Of a DNA stretch of 64,000 nt, positions 8,629 through 17,079 are shown in pieces. Within the stretch, counting starts at the first letter, position 1, and each line of letters starts with the position of its first letter. The DNA comes from Winogradskyella sp. (GTDB lineage Bacteria > Bacteroidota > Bacteroidia > Flavobacteriales > Flavobacteriaceae). The stretch spans positions 1-64,000 of the forward strand of contig JABDKL010000131.1 in assembly GCA_013002225.1 (NCBI GenBank). The letters are read 5' to 3'. The position numbers and the translations under genes were made by a program. The notes under the pieces are model-generated. The model saw nothing but the letters and a program-made list of their open reading frames with translations, ran no database searches and was not told where the DNA came from.

Positions 8629-9066
8629 ATGCACAAAATATTAAAAATAATAGTGGCTGTATTAAGTTTAGCTGGGATTATATCTCTGGTTAGAATTATT
8701 GCAGCTGGCGATGAAGCAATCGATACGGGCGAAAAAGCTGGTCTAGTAGACCCAATGGCCTACATTGCTTACATCACATTAGCAATTATCTTATTATTTG
8801 TGGTATTCTTTGTTTTAAAGAACTTATTCACAAATACAGCTGGACTAAAAAACACGCTCATTGGAGTTGGTGCTTTTGCAGCTATTTTAATCATCGCTTA
8901 TGTAATTTCTGGTGGTGACCCAATGCAATACAAATTGCAAGACGGTCTAGCTTCAGAAGGACAATCTACAATGGTAGGTGCTGGTTTGGTAGCATTTTAT
9001 ATATTGCTTGCCATCGCAGCAATTGCTATGGTAATGTCCGGAGTTAAAAAAGTAATCAATAAATAA
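8629..9066 (+). CDS. Conserved four-helix membrane protein of the ExbBD cluster
   Basis: This 145-residue protein has four hydrophobic segments: about 5-25, 45-65, 75-93 and 118-138. The short soluble loops contain several glycines and acidic residues. I do not recognise a named domain. It lies between exbB and exbD with gaps of nine and six bases, so it is translated from the same message and probably works in the same inner-membrane complex. This arrangement is common in Flavobacteriia (from general knowledge). It could be an accessory subunit or stator component; no catalytic motif is visible. Confidence 0.85.
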   Translation: MHKILKIIVAVLSLAGIISLVRIIAAGDEAIDTGEKAGLVDPMAYIAYITLAIILLFVVFFVLKNLFTNTAGLKNTLIGVGAFAAILIIAYVISGGDPMQYKLQDGLASEGQSTMVGAGLVAFYILLAIAAIAMVMSGVKKVINK

Positions 9067-9072
9067 TATAGT

Positions 9073-9708
9073 ATGGCAAAAAGATCGGCACCAGAAGTAA
9101 ACGCAGGTTCAATGGCTGACATTGCCTTCTTATTACTTATCTTTTTCTTAGTTACAACTACTATTGAGAAGGATAAAGGATTATTAAGAAGTTTGCCACC
9201 TATTGATGACTCACAAGTTGAACCACCAATTATTAAACAAAAGAATTTATTTACTGTTCTTATAAACCGAAACAACCAACTGCTTGTAGAAGATGAGCAA
9301 ATGGAACTTAAGGATTTGAGGCAAGCGGCAATTGATTTTTTAGATAATGGTGGTGATACTAATGCAGCCGGAGAACGTTGCGATTATTGTAAAGGAGATA
9401 GAGATCCATCATCATCGGATCATCCGGACAAAGCAATTATCTCAATGAAACACGATAGAGAAACGTCTTACGAAAAGTATATTGAAGTACAGAACGAACT
9501 TGTCGCAGCATATAACGAGCTAAGAGAAAGAGAAGCACAACGATTGTACAAAAGGTATTATCCAGATGCAGACAAAGTCTTTACAGCGATGTTAGAAGAG
9601 AAAGAGAAAAATCAATTTAGTAAGGACGAAACGCTTAATGAACGTATAGAAACCATTAAGAATTTATTTCCTATGAAACTGTCTGAAGCAGAACCAGATA
9701 AATCTTAA
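9073..9708 (+). CDS. exbD1: ExbD/TolR-family protein with extended periplasmic domain
   Basis: The N-terminal membrane helix (about 15-35) follows SMADIAFLLLIFFLV, in which the aspartate at about residue 16 is the proton-carrying residue of ExbD. The periplasmic part is unusually long: the protein has 211 residues against roughly 130-150 in ordinary ExbD. The extra segment (about 95-170) includes CDYCKGD near 103, a possible disulfide or metal site, and a charged, probably helical stretch rich in R, E and Y. A second, normal-length ExbD gene follows after 11 bases, so the two may form a heteromeric complex. Confidence 0.92.
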   Translation: MAKRSAPEVNAGSMADIAFLLLIFFLVTTTIEKDKGLLRSLPPIDDSQVEPPIIKQKNLFTVLINRNNQLLVEDEQMELKDLRQAAIDFLDNGGDTNAAGERCDYCKGDRDPSSSDHPDKAIISMKHDRETSYEKYIEVQNELVAAYNELREREAQRLYKRYYPDADKVFTAMLEEKEKNQFSKDETLNERIETIKNLFPMKLSEAEPDKS

Positions 9709-9719
9709 AAGTAACAATT

Positions 9720-10184
9720 ATGTCAAAATTTAAAAAAGGAGGAAAAAGTGAATTGCCAGCGATTTCGACGGCGTCCTTACCTGATATTGTATTTATGTTG
9801 CTTTTCTTTTTCATGGTTGCAACAGTAATGCGAGATAGCTCTTTAATGATAGAGAATAGATTGCCAAGCGCAGATCAGGTAGAAAAGCTTAAAAAAGATA
9901 GAACTACCTTTATTTACGCAGGTAAACCTAGTCAATCATTTAAAAAGTTTGGCGATGAGCCACGTATTCAAATCAATGATGCATTTGTTGGTATTGACGA
10001 TATTCAGCCAGCGATTTATGAAGCAATAAATGATATGAATGACGATTTAAAAAGTAAAATTGTTGTTGGTCTAAAGGTAGATAAGGAAACTAATGCCGGA
10101 CTAGTATCAGATATTAAACAAGAATTACGTGAAGCAAATGCTTTAAAAGTAATGTACATTACAAATACAAAAACAGAACAATAG
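9720..10184 (+). CDS. exbD2: ExbD/TolR-family biopolymer transport protein
   Basis: The 154-residue protein has the ExbD layout: a short basic cytoplasmic N-terminus (SKFKKGGKSELPAIS), a membrane helix (about 20-42) whose LPDIVFMLLFFFMV segment contains the conserved aspartate, and a periplasmic domain ending in a short alpha/beta region. It is the last gene of the exbB-exbD cluster and is followed directly by a terminator. The length is normal, in contrast to the elongated ExbD before it. Confidence 0.93.
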   Translation: MSKFKKGGKSELPAISTASLPDIVFMLLFFFMVATVMRDSSLMIENRLPSADQVEKLKKDRTTFIYAGKPSQSFKKFGDEPRIQINDAFVGIDDIQPAIYEAINDMNDDLKSKIVVGLKVDKETNAGLVSDIKQELREANALKVMYITNTKTEQ

Positions 10185-10207
10185 GTTTTCACTTAATTTT
10201 ATAACCT

Positions 10208-10238
10208 AAAACGCCTTGTATCATCAAGGCGTTTTTTT
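10208..10238 (+). terminator. Intrinsic terminator of the exbB-exbD operon
   Basis: AAAACGCCTTG pairs with CAAGGCGTTTT around a TATCAT loop and is followed by seven T residues. It starts 24 bases after the exbD2 stop codon. Confidence 0.92.
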
Positions 10239-10274
10239 ATGATTTACTACCTGGTTTTTTGTAGATTTATAAAT

Positions 10275-10973
10275 ATGAATTTTAAACTTTTTTTACTACT
10301 TTTTTTTAGTGTAGTGCTTAGTGGTGCACAAAACAGTAGTAATTCTACCAATGCGGAGTTGTATAAGGATTACAGAGAGGATCAATTTTATGCCTCCATT
10401 ACCTATAATTTATTAACCCAAAAATCGGATAGCATATCGCAAAACGGATTCTCTTCTGGTTTTCATTTTGGTTTTATAAGGGACATGCCTGTGAATGAAG
10501 AACGGACTAAAGCTATAGGTATTGGCTTAGGTGTTTCGGCGAATTCTTACAACCAAAATATTTCAATTTTAGAAACTAATAATGAGACTAACTACAGTAT
10601 CATTAATGAAGAAGAAATAAATGTATCTAAAAATAAATTTACTACTTATTTAATAGAAGTACCTATAGAATTTAGATGGCGAAATTCTACTGCAACAGAT
10701 TATAGTTTTTGGAGAATCTATACAGGATTTAAGTTGGGTTATTTGCTGTATAACTCTTCTAAGTTTAAAAGCACTTCTGGCAACCAAAATCTATCAAATA
10801 TTTCGGACTTTAATGCGTTTCAGTATGGCTTAACTCTAAGTATCGGTTATGGGACATGGAATATTCACGCATATTATGCCCTTAATCCTATTTTTAAAAA
10901 TAGCGCTCAAATAGACAATCGTAGTATTGATATAAGGGCGTTTAAGATCGGTTTAATGTTCTATATATTATAA
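10275..10973 (+). CDS. Outer-membrane beta-barrel protein, PorT-like
   Basis: The start was placed at the ATG at 10275, because it gives a clean signal peptide (MNFKLFLLLFFSVVLSGAQN). A frame open further upstream overlaps the terminator hairpin. The mature part shows alternating hydrophobic and polar strands, with aromatic girdles (SFWRIYTGFKLGYLLY, FQYGLTLSIGYGTWNIHAYY), as expected for an eight-strand barrel of the PorT/OmpW-like group. It may be a homologue of PorT/SprT, a component of type IX secretion, but those proteins diverge too much to assign from reading alone. It converges with the next gene and overlaps it by six bases. Confidence 0.7.
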   Translation: MNFKLFLLLFFSVVLSGAQNSSNSTNAELYKDYREDQFYASITYNLLTQKSDSISQNGFSSGFHFGFIRDMPVNEERTKAIGIGLGVSANSYNQNISILETNNETNYSIINEEEINVSKNKFTTYLIEVPIEFRWRNSTATDYSFWRIYTGFKLGYLLYNSSKFKSTSGNQNLSNISDFNAFQYGLTLSIGYGTWNIHAYYALNPIFKNSAQIDNRSIDIRAFKIGLMFYIL

Positions 10974-11576
10974 CCAGTATTTCAGCAATATTAATTGCGG
11001 AAACAGCCCCACAAAAGCACCAATAACTAATTCTTGATTTGTGTGTGCATTGAGATGTAATCTGGAGGTCGCAATGGCACCTAGAATGATCATCATAATT
11101 GCAATAGTTCCATTAACATTTATTTGATAATGAATGCCAATCGCAACAGCAAACATAAAAAAGCCTGTGGCAGCAATCATATGTATACTGGCTTTTATTT
11201 TAAAAAAAGCAAGGATTAAACATGCTAGGGTAGAGCAGAGAATACCCACGAAGAAGTAGTATAATTCTAATATTTCATTAGGAGTGAGCACTCTAAAAAG
11301 AATTAGCACTAAGATTATACAATTAATAAATAAGGGGATGATTCGTTCTTTGGTACTCTGTAAATAAATGCTTTCTACTTTGTTAACGGTTTTAAGTAAA
11401 AAGAATAATAGTATTGGTAGAATGATAGTAAGAATGACTATGGAAAAAATCTTAGCATTTCTAATCGGCACAGGAATGAAGCGAGGTGTTTTAGAGAAAT
11501 AAAATATCACACCTAATAATGGCATTATTAAAGGGTGAAAAACAAACGAAATACTTTTTAGTAGAAAATTCTTCAT
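10968..11576 (-). CDS. Membrane protein with PAP2-like C-terminal motif
   Basis: This 202-residue protein has about six hydrophobic helices. Near the C-terminus it contains SRLHLNAHTNQE, which fits the third motif of the PAP2 phosphatase superfamily (SRxxxxxHxxxD) with E in place of D. A KERIIPL segment near residue 80 resembles the first motif. The second motif (PSGH) is replaced by SIHMIA. It may be a catalytically altered or inactive PAP2-fold protein, or an unrelated integral membrane protein. It is the last gene after rpoN on the minus strand, separated by 12 bases, so it is likely co-transcribed with it. Confidence 0.7.
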   Translation of the reverse strand: MKNFLLKSISFVFHPLIMPLLGVIFYFSKTPRFIPVPIRNAKIFSIVILTIILPILLFFLLKTVNKVESIYLQSTKERIIPLFINCIILVLILFRVLTPNEILELYYFFVGILCSTLACLILAFFKIKASIHMIAATGFFMFAVAIGIHYQINVNGTIAIMMIILGAIATSRLHLNAHTNQELVIGAFVGLFPQLILLKYWL

Positions 11577-11588
11577 TCGACGACCCAG

Positions 11589-13055
11589 TTATATCTTTTT
11601 GCGTAATCTAGCAACTGGTAGATCGAGCTGTTCGCGATATTTTGCAACGGTACGTCTGGCAATTGGATACCCTTTTTCTTTTAATATTTTTGAAAGGGCT
11701 TCATCTGTTAGCGGTTTCTTCTTATCCTCTTCTTCTATAACAGTTTCCAGAATTTTTTTAATTTCCCTTGTAGAAACTTCTTCACCTTGATCGTTTGTCA
11801 TAGATTCAGAAAAGAATTCTTTAATTAATTTGGTGCCGTAAGGAGTGTCAACATATTTGCTGTTAGCAACCCTGGAGATTGTTGATACGTCCATATCAAT
11901 TTCGTCTGCAATATCCTTTAAAATCATTGGGCGTAGTTTACGCTCATCACCCGTTAAGAAGTATTCTTTTTGATAATTCATTATAGAGCTCATCGTAACA
12001 AACAAGGTTTGCTGTCGCTGTCTCACAGCTTCAATAAACCATTTTGCTGCGTCTAGCTTCTGTTTAATAAACATCACGGCATCTTTTTGGGCTTTGGACT
12101 TTTCTTTTGAGTCCTTATAGCCTTTTAGCATATTATTATATTCACGAGACACATGTAGCTCTGGTGCATTGCGTCCATTAAGGGTTAGCTCTAATTCACC
12201 GTCTACAATCTTTATAGCAAAATCTGGTACGATATGCTCCACAATTTTATTATTCCCAGCATAAGAGCCACCTGGCTTAGGATTAAGCCTTTCTATTTCT
12301 TCAATAGCATTTTTTAGCTGATCTTCATTAATACTAAATTTTTGAAGCAATTTTTTATAATGTTTTTTAGTAAATTGTTCAAAAGCCGTATCAATAATAG
12401 CCGTTGCTAGTTCAACATCTGGATGCTGTTCTTTTCGGTGTAACTGGATGCTCAAACATTCTTTAAGATTACGTGCGCCAACACCCGCAGGATCTAGTTG
12501 ATGCACAATCTTTAGTACACTTTCCACTTCTTCTTCGGTGGTATAAACGTTTTGAGTAAAGGCCAAATCGTCCGTAATATCAGAAAGCGGGCGACGTATG
12601 TAACCACTTTCATCGACACTACCGACTAGAAAGTAAGCGATTTCCTCTTGCTGTTCTGTAAGTCTAAAGGTGTTTAATTGATTCACTAAATGCTGGGTAA
12701 AAGAGGTTCCGGCAGCATAAGGAACACTTTTTTCATCATCGTCAGCACTATAATTGTTGGCTTGAGTGCGATACTCCGGGATTTCATCATCACTTAAATA
12801 ATCGTCAACATTTATATCGTCTGCCTCAATTGACTCATTATCGTTATACTCTTCAGAGGAATTATCAAACTCATCAAAATTGTCTTCGGTTGTTTCAGAT
12901 TCCTTTCCAGTATCTAGAGCAGGGTTCTCTTCCAACTCTTGTTTTAAACGTTGTTCAAAAGCTTGTGTAGGTAACTGTATCAACTTCATCAACTGAATTT
13001 GCTGAGGTGATAGCTTTTGAGAAAGTTTAAATTGTAAATACTGTTTTAGGGCCAT
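11589..13055 (-). CDS. rpoN: RNA polymerase sigma-54 factor
   Basis: Sigma-54 directs polymerase to -24/-12 promoters and needs an AAA+ activator. The N-terminal Gln/Leu-rich activator region is clear (QFKLSQKLSPQQIQLMKLIQ, residues 7-26). It is followed by an acidic linker (about 50-110), the core-binding region, and a helix-turn-helix. The RpoN box is present close to the C-terminus (ARRTVAKYREQL, about 468-479). The length of 488 residues is normal. No bacterial enhancer-binding protein is encoded in the window. It lies downstream of asnS after a strong hairpin terminator, so it may have its own promoter. Confidence 0.97.
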   Translation of the reverse strand: MALKQYLQFKLSQKLSPQQIQLMKLIQLPTQAFEQRLKQELEENPALDTGKESETTEDNFDEFDNSSEEYNDNESIEADDINVDDYLSDDEIPEYRTQANNYSADDDEKSVPYAAGTSFTQHLVNQLNTFRLTEQQEEIAYFLVGSVDESGYIRRPLSDITDDLAFTQNVYTTEEEVESVLKIVHQLDPAGVGARNLKECLSIQLHRKEQHPDVELATAIIDTAFEQFTKKHYKKLLQKFSINEDQLKNAIEEIERLNPKPGGSYAGNNKIVEHIVPDFAIKIVDGELELTLNGRNAPELHVSREYNNMLKGYKDSKEKSKAQKDAVMFIKQKLDAAKWFIEAVRQRQQTLFVTMSSIMNYQKEYFLTGDERKLRPMILKDIADEIDMDVSTISRVANSKYVDTPYGTKLIKEFFSESMTNDQGEEVSTREIKKILETVIEEEDKKKPLTDEALSKILKEKGYPIARRTVAKYREQLDLPVARLRKKI

Positions 13056-13084
13056 AAAAATATCTTATGATTATAAAAATAAGA

Positions 13085-13119
13085 AAAACCTATTAGGTAT
13101 GGTATACCTGATAGGTTTT
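13085..13119 (-). terminator. 16-bp hairpin terminator after asnS
   Basis: AAAACCTATTAGGTAT and ATACCTGATAGGTTTT form a 16-bp stem with one mismatch and a three-base loop. On the minus strand it is followed by a T-rich stretch. It separates asnS from rpoN. Confidence 0.88.
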
Positions 13120-13128
13120 ATATCAATT

Positions 13129-14562
13129 TTAAAATTCAGCATTCTGAGGCGTCCGCGGGTAAGGAATCACATCTCGTATATTACCCATCCCTGTCGCAAA
13201 CATTACGAGTCGTTCAAACCCTAATCCAAAACCAGAATGTACTGCAGTACCATATTTACGCAAGTCCAAGTACCACCATAACTCTTCTTCAGGAATATTT
13301 AAGGCAGCCATTTTTTCCTTTAAAACATCTAATCGCTCCTCGCGCTGAGAACCTCCAACCATTTCACCTATGCCAGGGAAAAGAATATCCATGGCTCTAA
13401 CAGTCTTGCCATCTTCATTAAGACGCATATAAAATGCTTTTATGTTTGCAGGATAATCAAATAAAATTACAGGACATTTAAAGTGTTTTTCTACTAAATA
13501 GCGCTCATGCTCAGACTGTAGATCTGCTCCCCATTCTTCAATGATATAATTAAATTTCTTTTTCTTATTCGGTTTACTATTTCTTAAAATGTCTATGGCT
13601 TCGGTATAACTAACTCTTTTAAAATTATTGTCTACAACAAACTTTATCTTTTCAATTAAGCTCATCGCACTACGCTCTGCCTGTGGTTTTGTTTTTTCTT
13701 CATCAAGTAAGCGTTTTTCTAAAAACTCTAGATCTTCTTTATTTTTATCCAGTACGTAACCCAAGACGGATTTCATAAAATCTTCAGCCAAATCCATATT
13801 GCCGGCTAGATCCATAAATGCAACCTCTGGTTCGATCATCCAAAATTCAGCCAAGTGACGAGAAGTGTTTGAGTTTTCTGCTCTAAAGGTTGGACCAAAA
13901 GTATACACTTTGCCTAATGACATCGCATAAGTTTCTGCTTCTAATTGACCAGAAACAGTTAAGTTGGTTTCTTTACCAAAAAAATCTTCTTTATAATCTA
14001 TTTCACCTGATTCTGTTAATGGTGGATTCTTTGGGTCTATATTAGACACTCTAAACATTTCACCTGCACCTTCTGCATCACTACCTGTTACAATTGGTGT
14101 ATGCATGTAATAGAAGCCATTATCATTGAAATATTTATGTATAGCAAACGATAAAGACGACCTTAATCGCATTACCGCACTAAACGTATTAGTTCGTGTT
14201 CGCAAGTGAGCATTTTCTCTTAAAAACTCAAAAGAATGTTTTTTAGGTTGAATAGGATATGTTTCAGGATCTGAATCTCCTAAGATTTCTAATGATTTCA
14301 CTACGATTTCAACGGACTGGCCTCGACCTTGGCTCTCTACCAACTCTCCTGTGACATGAACAGCAGCACCAGTAGTAACACGTTTTAAAAGTGCTTCATC
14401 AAAATTTTCAAAGTCAACAACACACTGAATATTATTTATAGTAGAGCCATCATTTAAGGCAATAAATCTATTTGCTCTAAATGTTCGTACCCATCCTTTT
14501 ACGGTAACATCTTGTAAGGTTACGTCTTGTGAGAGTAATTCTGCTACGGTTTTTGTTGTCAT
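13129..14562 (-). CDS. asnS: Asparaginyl-tRNA synthetase
   Basis: This is a class IIb aminoacyl-tRNA synthetase that charges tRNA-Asn. The N-terminal OB-fold anticodon domain (about 1-115) includes VKGWVRTFRANRFIAL. The catalytic domain has motif 2 residues around FRAENSNTSRHLAEFWMIEPE and motif 3 in GLGFERLVMFATG close to the C-terminus (about 445-460), ending in IRDVIPYPRTP. The length of 477 residues is normal. It starts 19 bases after the RND exporter gene, which suggests co-transcription from the promoter at 17024-17031. Confidence 0.97.
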   Translation of the reverse strand: MTTKTVAELLSQDVTLQDVTVKGWVRTFRANRFIALNDGSTINNIQCVVDFENFDEALLKRVTTGAAVHVTGELVESQGRGQSVEIVVKSLEILGDSDPETYPIQPKKHSFEFLRENAHLRTRTNTFSAVMRLRSSLSFAIHKYFNDNGFYYMHTPIVTGSDAEGAGEMFRVSNIDPKNPPLTESGEIDYKEDFFGKETNLTVSGQLEAETYAMSLGKVYTFGPTFRAENSNTSRHLAEFWMIEPEVAFMDLAGNMDLAEDFMKSVLGYVLDKNKEDLEFLEKRLLDEEKTKPQAERSAMSLIEKIKFVVDNNFKRVSYTEAIDILRNSKPNKKKKFNYIIEEWGADLQSEHERYLVEKHFKCPVILFDYPANIKAFYMRLNEDGKTVRAMDILFPGIGEMVGGSQREERLDVLKEKMAALNIPEEELWWYLDLRKYGTAVHSGFGLGFERLVMFATGMGNIRDVIPYPRTPQNAEF

Positions 14563-14581
14563 TTTTTATTTATTTGAAATG

Positions 14582-17002
14582 CTAAGATAAATGTTCTTCA
14601 TTAGTTAATATATCGTCCTCTGCCACATCTTCGGGTGGGATAATATTTATTGCAGGCTTTCTTAAAACTTCCTTGTTGGCTATGTTACGCTCCAGAGATA
14701 GTAATAAGGATGGTAATAATAATAAGTTTGAAAGCATAGCAAATAGCAAGGTGATTGACACCAATGCGCCCAGAGCTACAGTACCACCAAAACTTGATAT
14801 CGTGAAAACTGAAAAGCCAAAGAATAATACAATCGAAGTATAGAACATACTTACACCTGTTTCTCGTAAAGCAGCATACACTGATTTCCTGATTTTCCAG
14901 TGATTGGCCTGTAGTTCTTGTCTGTATTTAGCCAAAAAGTGAATAGTATCATCTACCGATATACCAAACGCTATACTAAATACCAAAATGGTCGATGGTT
15001 TTATAGGTACACCTACATAACCCATTAAGCCTGCAGTAACCAGTAAAGGTAATAGGTTAGGAATCAGTGATACTACGATCATCCTGAATGATCTAAACAA
15101 ATAAGCCATAAATAACGAAATTAAAAAGATGGCCAATGTCAGTGAGATCACTAAGTTTCTCACCAGGTATTTGGTGCCTTTTTGAAAAACTAACGCTTTG
15201 CCAGTCATAGTGACATCGAATCGTTCTTTCGGAAAAACTTTGTCAATTTTAGCCTGGAGATTTTCTTGTATGCGTTCCATCTTATCTGTTCCAATATCCT
15301 TCATAAAGGTGGTTATACGCGCATATTGCCCAGTACTATCCACAAAATTCTTTAGTAAGTCTACATCAGTCGAAGAATTCTTGGCATAGGATAAAATAAA
15401 ACTATTTTCTTGGCTTGTTGGTAGCTGATAATACTTTGGGTTACCATTATAATAAGCTTGCTTACTATATTTTACTAAACTAACTACAGATATTGGTCTG
15501 GAAAGTTCTGGAGTTTCTAAAATAAGGTCTTCTAGTTCATTAATGCGTTTTAAAGTTGCCAATTTCATAACTCCCTTTTTACGCTTGGTGTCTACCATAA
15601 TCTCTAATGGCATAATGCCATTAAACTCCTCTTCAAAGAACCTTATGTCTTTAAAAAATTGTTTGTTTTGAGGCATGTCCTCTATAAGACTACCAGAGAT
15701 TTTAATCTGATTGATACCAATCATACTAGCAATAATTAAAATTAGGGCAGTAACATATATGGTTATTTTTTTATGCTTAACCATGCGCTCCATCCAATTA
15801 ACAAAACCACCAATCCAGCGTTTGTTAAGGTGCTCTAAATGACGATCCTTTGGAAAAGGTAAAAAGGTATAAATAATAGGGATTACTAGCAGGCATAGCA
15901 TAAAAATAGCAAGTATACTCAACGATGCCACGATACCGAACTCTTTTAAAAGGGTACTTTCTGTAAGAATAAATGTTGCAAAACCTGAAGCAGTGGTAAC
16001 ATTAGTCATTAATGTAGCATTACCGACTTTAGTTATAACACGTTGTAAAGATTTTACTTTGTTACCATGAGATTTTACTTCGTGTTGATATTTATTAATT
16101 AGGAAAATACAGTTTGGTATACCGATTACAATTATTAAAGGAGGTATAAGCGCAGTAAGTACAGTAATTTCATAGCCTAATAATCCAATAATTCCGAAGG
16201 TCCACATAACGCCAATACAAACTACAATGAGCGAAATAAATGTTGCACGAAACGACCTAAAGAATAAAAAGAAGATTAATGAAGTAACTAAAAGTGCTGC
16301 GGCAATAAAGAGACCAATCTCATCGACAATATTCTGAGAGTTTAACGTTCGTATGTAAGGCATGCCAGAGACTCTAACATCTAGCTCTGTATCTATCTCA
16401 AAATCCTTAATTTTACTTTCAAGATCATCTATTATAAAGTCCTTTCTTGCTGCTGTATTAACAATGTCCTTTTTTAAATATATTGCAGTCCGAATGGTTT
16501 TTGTTTCTGCATTAAATAGAAAGTTATCATAAAACGGATATTTCTTAAAGAGCTCATTCTGAAGCTTGTCTATCTGTGCTACTGATGTAATGGAATCTTT
16601 AATAAATGGCTCTAAGTCAAACTGCTCCTTGGCTGTGTTTTTTACTAATTTCTGAAGGTCCTTTATGGATAAAACAGTTTCTACTTCATCATATGATTTG
16701 AAAGACTCAGCAAGCGTATTCCAGGCATTTAATTGTTTTACAGAAAATAAACTCGAGTCTTTAACACCGAGTACAATTAAATTTCCTTCTTCTCCAAAAA
16801 CTTTAAGAAAGTCGTTATAAGTAACGTTAACCTCGTGTTCATCTGGTAACATATTAGCTTCCGTATAGGTAAAGCGCATATGTTTCCATTGCATACTAAA
16901 AAACACAGTTGCCAATATTATAGCAATTAGAATAAAGATTTTGTTACGCAAAATTAATCGCGCAACACCCTCCCAAAATCCTGTGGTAAATAGTTTAAAC
17001 AT
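14582..17002 (-). CDS. RND-superfamily (MMPL-type) exporter
   Basis: This large inner-membrane protein of 806 residues has the internal duplication of the RND superfamily. Each half has one membrane helix, a large periplasmic loop and five further helices; helix clusters are seen at about 15-40, 230-390, 405-430 and 630-790. Conserved GxxxD-type segments appear in the second half (AFGISVDDTIHFLAKYRQEL). It belongs to the single-component MMPL/HAE-3 branch, which moves lipids or hydrophobic compounds and works without a membrane-fusion protein. No such partner is adjacent. The asnS gene follows after 19 bases. The substrate cannot be read from sequence. Confidence 0.88.
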   Translation of the reverse strand: MFKLFTTGFWEGVARLILRNKIFILIAIILATVFFSMQWKHMRFTYTEANMLPDEHEVNVTYNDFLKVFGEEGNLIVLGVKDSSLFSVKQLNAWNTLAESFKSYDEVETVLSIKDLQKLVKNTAKEQFDLEPFIKDSITSVAQIDKLQNELFKKYPFYDNFLFNAETKTIRTAIYLKKDIVNTAARKDFIIDDLESKIKDFEIDTELDVRVSGMPYIRTLNSQNIVDEIGLFIAAALLVTSLIFFLFFRSFRATFISLIVVCIGVMWTFGIIGLLGYEITVLTALIPPLIIVIGIPNCIFLINKYQHEVKSHGNKVKSLQRVITKVGNATLMTNVTTASGFATFILTESTLLKEFGIVASLSILAIFMLCLLVIPIIYTFLPFPKDRHLEHLNKRWIGGFVNWMERMVKHKKITIYVTALILIIASMIGINQIKISGSLIEDMPQNKQFFKDIRFFEEEFNGIMPLEIMVDTKRKKGVMKLATLKRINELEDLILETPELSRPISVVSLVKYSKQAYYNGNPKYYQLPTSQENSFILSYAKNSSTDVDLLKNFVDSTGQYARITTFMKDIGTDKMERIQENLQAKIDKVFPKERFDVTMTGKALVFQKGTKYLVRNLVISLTLAIFLISLFMAYLFRSFRMIVVSLIPNLLPLLVTAGLMGYVGVPIKPSTILVFSIAFGISVDDTIHFLAKYRQELQANHWKIRKSVYAALRETGVSMFYTSIVLFFGFSVFTISSFGGTVALGALVSITLLFAMLSNLLLLPSLLLSLERNIANKEVLRKPAINIIPPEDVAEDDILTNEEHLS

Positions 17003-17023
17003 TTATAGGTTTAAAATGAGCCG

Positions 17024-17031
17024 CAAAGGTA
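17024..17031 (-). promoter_or_regulatory. TAnnTTTG promoter element for the RND exporter-asnS unit
   Basis: On the minus strand TACCTTTG matches the Bacteroidota -7 element, 21 bases before the ATG at 17002. A matching -33 TTTG is not clear. Confidence 0.45.
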
Positions 17032-17079
17032 GAAAAAACCTAAGGATTAGTCAGGGATTTATCAGTAATAAAATTTTGT

